Positions 56,560-64,000 of a stretch of DNA of 64,000 nt are shown here, in pieces. The position numbers and the translations under genes were made by a program. Numbering within the stretch: position 1 is the first letter of the stretch; every line of letters begins with the position of its first letter. The DNA comes from Artemisia argyi (lineage: Eukaryota > Streptophyta > Magnoliopsida > Asterales > Asteraceae), in assembly GCA_030686995.1 (NCBI GenBank), contig CM060691.1:87293055-87357054 (forward strand). Direction: 5' to 3'. Below the pieces are notes generated by a model. The model searched no databases and was not told the DNA's origin. It saw only the letters and a list, made by a program, of their open reading frames with translations.

Positions 56560-57322
56560 ATGGATTTTGAAAATCTCAAAGAAGGGCAACCTATTCAAAA
56601 CCAACCGCTATTTTAAAAAGAAAACTTACTTGAATGAAAAAGTAATTGTGTAAACTATGTGAAATCAATTGATCAAGATCTTTGGCATATTATTTCTTTT
56701 GGTAATTTCAAACCAAAGAAAACAAGTTTTTGAAAACCAAGATAACTATCTTAAACTTGATAAAAATACTAAAGCTAAAACAATGCTTTACAAAGCTTTA
56801 GTACCAAATATGAAAGAATGTATTTTTGTCAAAAGGCTAATGATGTTTTGAAAAATATGGTAAACTTTCATCAAGGAATATGTCAAGTCAAAGATGATCA
56901 ATTTGATCTTACATATGAATTAGAAGTTTTAGAAAAACTAATTGATAGACACTTAGTAGAAGTTAATACATGTGCTACTAGTTTAAATGTTTTAAATGAA
57001 GGTACAAGTGAAGATGAGTACGTGTGTTTTATGAACCTGCTTGCGTATCTTGGAATGTAATGGATGTTGACGAAGACAATGATCCGGTAGTTAATTGTCA
57101 ATTGATTATAACAACAAGCAAGGTGTAAGTAAAGGTGATTACTCGTGTCAAGCTCGTAGTAGTCTTGCTTGCGATTCATGGAATAACTCGGATGAAGATG
57201 AAGTCAATCATCCGGTTTGTGATTCTAAACTAGATATAACATCAAGCAAGGTACACTTTGAAACCAAACTCTTTTGTTTTGATTATTTTATCTTAGGGTT
57301 TTCTAAACTAGAAAATGATTAA
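56560..57322 (+). pseudogene. Copia gag remnant
   Basis: From ATG 56560 (MDFENLKEGQPIQNQ) copia Gag-like strings appear in shifting frames: SIDQDLWHIISFGNFKP, NTKAKTMLYKALVPN (56669-56851), ANDVLKNMVNFHQGICQVKD (56818-57060) and CDSWNNSDEDE (57095-57322). The pattern (KAKTMLYKAL, then a HQG.QVKD box) is that of Sirevirus-type Gag, which builds the RNA-containing particle. Several stops and shifts make it non-functional. Confidence 0.7.
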
Positions 57323-59574
57323 ACATTCATGCAACATGGACCTAAAAACTATCTTCAAGAATGAGTCTTCAAAATCTCTTAAGAATATCTTTGAAAAGGA
57401 AATCTTATTAGAAGATAAAATGTCTTGAATTGAGAGTAATGTTGAAATTAATCTAGAATGTAAATTAAGTCTAGATTACAAACATGAGAGTAAAATGCAA
57501 AATGAGAAAGGAAAAATTATTAGTTAAATTTGATGAAAGCTCAAAATCTTTTGAAAGATTGTTGAGGAGTCAAAGGTTGTTTAAAGATAAAACCGGATTA
57601 GGATTTAACTCATAAGCATCATCAACTAATAAAACAAAGCATGTAAAATTTGTCAAACCTAGAAGAGAAATTTAGAGATAATTCAATCTCTAATAGAAAC
57701 TCATGATAAAAGGATTAAGACTATCATTCTCTATGCCTTTATATGATTATCTAACCTTCTTGGATACATGAGTTATTGAGTTTCAAAGCGTGTCGTCAAA
57801 CCAAGTTTTTACGCTTAATGCTTATCCGCTTGATAGCATCTCTATGCAATTTAAAAGGTACGCATTACTTCAACTTGACTTTGATTGTATCTTGTTTCTA
57901 GCATTATGTGTTCAAATATGTGTTACTTGTAATACTCTAGAGTGTCTACCTGCCATTTGTAAATAACTAAGATTAGATTCTATGCAACAAAGAATTTAGT
58001 CTCTAGTACTAGTAGGAGATATAAGGTGTTTTGGTTCTTTAACCATCAAGAAGATAAACACGAAAAACTCTTGAGTATGTCTCACTCAACTCTTGCTTAC
58101 AAGTGAGCTAACTAAGAATTTCCTAAGTGTTAAAATGTCTAACACTTTTGTGATGCTTGCAAAACAAACCTTTGTTAAACAATTTTCTCAAACACCATAC
58201 TTTGAGTCTTTAATTGTGTTTTTCTTCAATCACTCCTTTATGATAATCTCACATAAAACACACAAGGTGAAATAAATCACATTAGCATATATTAGGATGT
58301 GTGAAAGAAAATGAGTTTTCAACATCTAGGATTTACACATCAAATGTGACACATAGTCTAATGATGTTGTACTTCTTGGACTTTTTAAAATAAATAGAGT
58401 TCATAGTGTCTTAAGTAAGAAAACCCAAAGAGTCGAGGAGTCGTTGAATATGGCATTTAACGAGTGATCTCCTCCTTCTATGATATCATCTTTGGTAGAT
58501 GATAATATAGTCGAAAGTCCAATGATGGCAAGACAAGCATGGAGTAAAAGTACAAAACAACATCTTCTCACCTTGAGTTAAACATTAAATCAAGTAAAAT
58601 TGACATAAGTTATAAAACTTGATTTATAGGTCATTAGTTGTGTCTAAACAAATTCAACAAAAACAATTTTTGGAATTTAGAATAAAACAACTAGTGAAAC
58701 GAAATTGATATTTCAAAGTTATCAAGTGAGTATAGTGTCAATATTTGAAAGACCTTTTGATAATAAAAGCAAGCCACAAAAGCAAGGGATTTTAACTTAA
58801 AGACATTCTCTGTTGCTCTCTTGTTCTCAATGGTTAAGTTATTGATGACTTATCAAGAATGAGATTAGTAAATCCGTAGGTAAAACTAAACGTAGAGAAA
58901 TTTTTGGAAGACTACTTGTTCTCATAACAATTAGATTCAACATTATGTTTAGCTTTTGTCTATGTGCTCGTGTTAAAGAAGATCCTAAAACAACTCTTTA
59001 ATTGAGCCTATTTGGATACATCATAAGGTACTACACAACTAGGATTATGGTCTCCCAAAAGAACGGGAATAGAAACCATAGTGTATGCCAAATGGAATTA
59101 TGTCGGTAATAAGTTGATAAGAAAAGCACAAGTGGTACTTGCACTTTTATACTTACTTACCCAATGATTCTCCAAAACGCGTAAGATTCTCAAATTAGTA
59201 TCGAATGGAGAAGCACATCAACAAGCTCCGCTTGAATAAGTAAATTCGTGTCAACAAAGGAATTCATCTCATCAACATTGTTATCTCTTCAACAAATGAA
59301 GCATCGACTTCAGCGACAATTCAATCCATTATGCTCTTAATAGACATATTGTGATCCATCATCATCGTCATGGTAAGATTGTTCATTGAGGAACGTCTTA
59401 TCTAAGAAAGTCTTCTACGTTAACTATTTCATCAACGTGTTAACAAAATCTCTTGAAAGTAAAGCATTCATAATTCCTAGGCTTAGTCAAAGACTCATAA
59501 GACCTAAAACATTAAGGTTTGAACGTTAGGATAAAACCATAAAAATCAAGACAAATTATTTTTTAAGTTTCTCC
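57323..59574 (+). other. Degraded interior of the copia-like element
   Basis: No protease, integrase, RT or RNase H motif can be read in any frame. The sequence is AT-rich, probably a decayed pol or unrelated filler. Confidence 0.5.
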
Positions 59575-59641
59575 CTGCAGAACCCACGGCACCTTCAGAC
59601 CATACGGGCGGAACCCATTTTTTGGTTCCGCCTGGTCCGCC
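59575..59641. repeat. GC-rich hairpin island B
   Basis: It begins CTGCAG. GGCGGAACCC-ATTTTTT-GGTTCCGCC gives a stem of 9-10 bp. Confidence 0.8.
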
Positions 59642-59790
59642 AAACCACATATTGTTTAATTTTTAACTTCAAAGCCAAACATCCTCTTAACTTAATCATC
59701 CACTTTCAAACAGCCATCACCCTCTCAAAAACACATATCCTCACGAATTTTAGGGCTTCTAATCCAATCTCTTCCAATCCAAATAACTTT

Positions 59791-60310
59791 GTAAGTATTC
59801 TAATCACAATTGCATTTTTAATTTAATTATAACATTCTTGCTTACAATCATTAACTAGAATCTTAGGGCTTTTGCATAAAACTTCATGATTCATGACAAA
59901 CTTGGTTGCTAGTCAATTATGTATTTCATTAGTTAAGAAATGTATCTTTTCATTGTTACTTTGATTTACCAAACACACCAAGTGCATCATTTTTCAAATT
60001 GCAACATGATTCATCACCACATTGTTAAAACAAATGAAAAACATCATTTAAACATCACTTGCATACTATCTCTTGAATGCTAAAGGGGATACATAACTAA
60101 TATGTATTTTCGGGTACATTCAATCGAAGACACATTCAATTAGGAGAGTGTTGGTTATCTTTTGTTTTTACAACAAAATTTGCATAACAAAATGATTTAG
60201 GAATCAAAATGAGTCAAGATAACCATGTCTTCGCATTGTTTTGCATATAGGAATATATTAGAACATCCTCGTTGTTAAAAGTCATTAACATACAATTTTA
60301 TGTTTTCTAG
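59791..60310 (+). other. Probable intron in the 5' UTR of the 60.3-kb ORF
   Basis: Donor TTT|GTAAGTATT at 59791 and acceptor TTTTCTAG|GAATC at 60310, with the ATG eight bases into the next exon. The intron is 520 bp and AT-rich. Inferred from splice-site quality only. Confidence 0.5.
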
Positions 60311-60318
60311 GAATCAAC

Positions 60319-61350
60319 ATGCCTCCCGCAAACAAATCCGATCACAAAGAAACCCTTAAATGCATGCCCAAACACCATATGACCAAAGGTCTCAACTCGG
60401 TTCAAGTAGAAACCTTTAAGGCATTAGAAAAACGCTATGTTCACGAAGGTAGGACCATTGATCCATCCTTTCTAGAAGGAACATCTATTCGCCAAAACTT
60501 TGCCGCAATCAACTTTGATTGTCTCCTTGATATAGATGAGCCAATTTGTCCTAGGTTCATCTTAGAATTCTATGCGACTGTAAACCTCTCCACATGTGCT
60601 GGTGGTAGGATGTCATTAAACTTCACAACTAATCAAATACCGCATGACATTGATTTGAAAGACTTAGCTATAATTCTTGGTGTACCAAATGAGGGAACTT
60701 GCCTCTACACGGATAAGTGGCCCATTTCAACTCTTGATTCTATTGATCGTTTTTATCCATACGATACACCTCTTGCTAGTAAAGAAACTATTAAGGAACA
60801 CCTCTTTGTTAGAACCTCTACCACTAGGGTGAATCGTTCGGGGAACATTGTAGATAAGGATCCTTTTGGTATGGAGCTCAATGAGCTTAAACCACAATTT
60901 AAGAAGTGGGAAGAAATTCTTAGGGCTAACGTCATAAGTACCATAGGAAATAGAGATCACATCAACACATGCCTATGCTACATGCTATATAGCATTTTCA
61001 CCGGTCAACCCTTCAACTTAGCCTACTACCTTGCCAAAAGAATGGCCGACATATCCTTAGTTGGAACAACCGCTCTTCCCTATGGCATGTTTCTTACCCG
61101 CCTCTTTAGAGCAATCTCACCCATTTCTCCTAACGAAAATGAAATACGCCTTGACTATTTTCTCGTTCCTCACACCTTCATTCCTTTAAGTGATAAACGA
61201 GTTTTCAAAAATAAGGGCAAACGTACTCGATCACCTACACCATCATCATCATCATCCGAAATGAGCGAGGATGATAAACTTCCCAACTCTAAGTTACCCT
61301 CTTTAGAATACCTTCAAGCTCTTCCCGTCATTAACAATGCTTCCGAATAA
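60319..61350 (+). CDS. Retrotransposon-borne ORF, putative plant transposon protein domain (343 aa)
   Basis: A complete frame MPPANKSDHK... ends PVINNASE. Residues about 60-290 resemble a family common in plant LTR elements (IDEPICPRFILEFYATVNLS, LAIILGVPNEG, NELKPQFKKWEEIL, CLCYMLYSIFTGQPFNLAYY, LPYGMFLTRLF), to my knowledge the Pfam entry called putative plant transposon protein (Transposase_32). The C-terminus is basic and then Ser-rich (KNKGKRTRSPTPSSSSS). Its function is unknown; the name does not imply proven transposase activity. It is intact while gag is ruined and pol cannot be found, which suggests youth, selection or use in trans. It lies in the 3' part of the copia-like element, where env-like ORFs sit in Sireviruses. 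I see no membrane span. Confidence 0.75.
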   Translation: MPPANKSDHKETLKCMPKHHMTKGLNSVQVETFKALEKRYVHEGRTIDPSFLEGTSIRQNFAAINFDCLLDIDEPICPRFILEFYATVNLSTCAGGRMSLNFTTNQIPHDIDLKDLAIILGVPNEGTCLYTDKWPISTLDSIDRFYPYDTPLASKETIKEHLFVRTSTTRVNRSGNIVDKDPFGMELNELKPQFKKWEEILRANVISTIGNRDHINTCLCYMLYSIFTGQPFNLAYYLAKRMADISLVGTTALPYGMFLTRLFRAISPISPNENEIRLDYFLVPHTFIPLSDKRVFKNKGKRTRSPTPSSSSSEMSEDDKLPNSKLPSLEYLQALPVINNASE

Positions 61351-62411
61351 TTCAAGCAAACCAAAGGAATGTTCAAGTGTTTTGGAAGGTACCTAAACAA
61401 GCTCAAAAAGAAGATAGACCGGTTGTGAGAAGATTAAGGAGTGTTTGGCATAAGAATGCTTTAGAATCATCTTTGTGTTAAAACTACGTGAATTATGTGT
61501 TTTTCACTTTCATGGTTTATTATGTTTGTTGGATTATGTTTGTATGAACTTTTATGCATAATGACAATGTTTAAGGTATTTGTCATTTTTTTTTCTATGC
61601 TTATGACAATTCTTACTAAGTATAGTAAAATCCTAGACCTCAAGGTCAAAGTCCCATGATATGTATGTTTACGTGTCAAATTTTTGCATTGCCTAACCAG
61701 TAATACCTTATCTTTTTGATTTTAGGAGTTTTTGAAAATTTTGAAAATCGTCTCGCGGGTCAAAAACGCGGAATGCCTAATTTTTTACCTCTGGCGGTAC
61801 CCAAAATTGGGGTCCGCAAGTGTATTTTCTGGGAATTCCAGAAATGGCCCAACGGACCAGGCGGTACCCTCAAATGGGTTCCGCCAGTGTCTTCTGAGGG
61901 TTCCGCCAGACACCTGCAGAAATTTTTTTCATTTTTCTAAAGTCCAAAACTTGTAATGTGTCAAAACCGTTATCCTAAGTGAGAAACATCTTCCATTAAC
62001 TCCAATAACCATATTAGAACAACTTTCACTCACTAAAACAATTAGGAAGCCACTTCCCTCCAAAAAATTCAAATTCAAACATAACCAACCCAAGGAACCC
62101 TTTTAAAGGATCCTTCAAAACCATTGAAACATTATCAACCAAATCATATCTCATGATCACAAAGCATTGAGTACATTTGTTGGTCTTTCACTCCACCTTA
62201 TTTTATTGGAATGACATGCATTGATTTGACATATTCATGAAAATTTTGCAAATCATTTGAAACCTCAACCTTTGAATGGTAGAACATTAAATCCAAACAC
62301 TCTATTCAACATCTTCTTCATCCTATAAATTTGAAAGCTTTGCAATAATTCAAATCACACCATCACCATTAAACCTTCTTCTCTCAAAACATCAAAACCA
62401 CACCTTTAAAA
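61351..62411 (+). other. Spacer between the two 3' ORFs, with hairpin island C
   Basis: AT-rich, non-coding except for the GC island at 61791-61919. The end (about 62340-62411) looks like a 5' leader (CTTCTTCTCTCAAAACATC). Confidence 0.5.
61791..61919. repeat. GC-rich hairpin island C
   Basis: GGCGGTACCC-TCAAAT-GGGTTCCGCC, then GGGTTCCGCCAGACACCTGCAG; a further CTGGCGGTACCC stands at the left end. It ends with CTGCAG like island A. Confidence 0.8.
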
Positions 62412-63484
62412 ATGACCAAATCCAACACATCATCCGAGTCATCAAAATCCCTTTCAAGAATCACTAGGATTAGTGTTAAACCTTGTTGTTTTAACAAAAC
62501 CGTCAAGTCAAGCTCATCTTCTTCAAGTGATGCTTCGCTTAACATTTCTTCACCCATCCAAAATTACCTAAATCTCACTACCTCAACACAATCCCCAACA
62601 CATTGTAATACCAATGTAATCACCCTTCAAGAATTGCTTAATCTTGAAACTCCATCACCTCAATCACCAACACCTACACCAATGGAAATTTTCCATACAC
62701 CTCCAATATCACCACTACCCTATTTGGAAACCTTAGAAGACCTATCACCCAAATCATCTAGTCAACTATCTTTGTCACTCTTTGACACCATTGCTCAAAT
62801 GGAAACCCAACAACAACCTATTGAGCAACTAGATAATGAACCCCATCAACCATCATTAGTAGAACGGTTGGCTTACCGTTATGCTAGACCATCCATTTTT
62901 CCAAATGATCAAGGTCATACCCACTCACAATCATTTGTGTTTCACCCAATTTACAAAGACCTTCATGGCAATCCTTCCGGCGAACCAAGTTTCCGCCATT
63001 TTGTTCAAAATCAACAACCACAACCACAACAACAACAACCATCACCACAAGAACCTTCCCAACAATTTGAATCCCTACTTTCTTCCTATAAGAAAATATA
63101 AGCATCCATGCGGGAAAAACCTCCAAACCATCATAATGAGATTGACACTCATTTAAACCACCTTCATGCCTTCAAACGTATGGTTGACTCTCAAATCAAC
63201 CATATCATTGTTTTACAAACAACACTTCAATCAACAAATGAAGGAAGCAAAACACTACTCAACCTTTCACCTTTGCTCCTTCAAGTTCAAACCATCCACC
63301 ACCAACATATCAAACCACCCTTCCACCAAACTTTCCCCGCCATGATTACAATCATTGCGAAAGAACCGCTCACATTAGTGAAGGGTGTCGAAGGGAAATT
63401 CGTGAACTATCCAAAGAAATGAGATTTATACTAAACCACATTTTGGATCTTCTTCAATCCTCATCTCACACACCTCAACCCTAG
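62412..63484 (+). pseudogene. Second 3' ORF of the copia-like element, interrupted
   Basis: From MTKSNTSSESSKSL the frame is open to a TAA at 63099-63101. The same frame continues (ASMREKPPNHHNEIDTHL...) to about 63245, after which the coding-like reading moves to another frame (FAPSSSNHPPPTY ... REIRELSKEMRFILNHILDL) and stops at TAG 63482-63484. The product would be Ser/Pro/Gln-rich with a basic, Ser-rich N-terminus, a polyQ-like stretch and a helical, coiled-coil-like end. I do not recognise it. It follows the 60.3-kb ORF and probably belongs to the same element. One stop and one shift make it a pseudogene in this copy. Confidence 0.55.
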
Positions 63485-63977
63485 AGTCTCCAAAATGAAA
63501 CAAAACCGTTTCTTTTGGAAAATGTTTCCCATCTAAACCAACAACCAAAACCATGTCATCCTTTCAACCTTCAAAATAAAGCCCGCTACAACCACAACCC
63601 ACATTTTCATCCTTAAACAACCTTAGCCTTGTTTTTGGAAAATGTTTCTCACAAAGGAAAATGATGATTTCCTTGTAGCATTTTATGGTCTTAGTTTATT
63701 CTTAGTTTTTCTTTGTTTTTAAAAGTAGGATGTTGCCATCTTAATTTTGTGTCTTTGACTCTCTAAGAGTCAAAATTTTACAATTTAATGAAATTCATTC
63801 TACAACAAGGTTTGAATTGTTTGATGACCATTTAGGTATGATGTGTGAACTATACCTTGATATGGTAACATACATAAATCTTGTGCTTTAGAAACTAACC
63901 TCTCTTTTTGTAGGTTCATTATCCATGTTTTCCTTCCTTGATACTCCATTTAGGGGAGTAATATTCAAGGGGGAGCA
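63485..63977 (+). other. 3' untranslated part and polypurine tract of the copia-like element
   Basis: No ORF. It ends in AAGGGGGAGCA (63967-63977), a typical polypurine tract. Confidence 0.65.
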
Positions 63978-64000
63978 TGAGTGTTGTACTATTTCACTTC
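63978..64000 (+). repeat. Start of the 3' LTR, cut by the window end
   Basis: TGAGTGTTGTACTATTTCAC follows the polypurine tract. Only the first ten bases compare well with 55254 onward, so the match to the 5' LTR is weak. Confidence 0.45.

Overview
The window is nuclear DNA of a flowering plant. It has intron-containing host genes, AT-rich intergenic DNA and densely nested transposable elements. The LINE ORF1 and the retrotransposon-borne ORF at 60.3 kb resemble families I associate with Asteraceae, so a composite-family eudicot is my best guess (moderate confidence; I could not search). I see no tRNA, rRNA or CRISPR locus.

Layout. 1-18.4 kb: a broken Ty1/copia element whose 3' LTR was split by a complete 15.7-kb Ty3/gypsy Athila-type element (1194-16902, minus strand, 4.2-kb LTRs, 5-bp TSD GGTAC). 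Its single gag-pro-pol frame carries at least two stops and three frameshifts. 18.4-19.2 kb: a Stowaway MITE and the 3' remnant of another gypsy element. 19.6-26.2 kb: a five-exon host gene on the minus strand for the mitochondrial protease ATP23, which I assembled exon by exon. Its last intron is 5.2 kb and full of repeats. 26.4-29.4 kb: a hAT-like TIR element split by an L1-type LINE that keeps only ORF1. 29.5-31.1 kb: a damaged GRF zinc-finger gene facing an unrecognised small ORF. 31.5-37.7 kb: a three-level nest. A minus-strand LTR packed with palindromes holds a 531-bp solo LTR, which in turn holds a tandem LTR-internal-LTR-internal-LTR non-autonomous gypsy element. 38.1-40.7 kb: a hAT-like element with a Helitron-like insert, then a foldback element.

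41.5-46.5 kb is the gene-rich part: a G-type lectin receptor kinase (plus), a small classical arabinogalactan protein (plus), and a two-exon ubiquitin-like protein of the BAG-regulator type (minus). 46.6-53 kb is gene-free, with MITEs, microsatellites and a repeat array. 53.05 kb onward: an Athila-related LTR in the opposite orientation, then from about 55.25 kb to the window end a copia (Sirevirus-like) element. That element has a decayed gag and no recognisable pol, but carries an open 343-codon ORF and a second, broken ORF near its 3' end.

The host genes look functionally unrelated to each other. The most distinctive signals are structural: the tandem LTR element with one outer TSD, GC-rich hairpins repeated three times in the copia-like element, and a cluster of TACGCCGTA-type palindromes upstream of a TATA box in an LTR.
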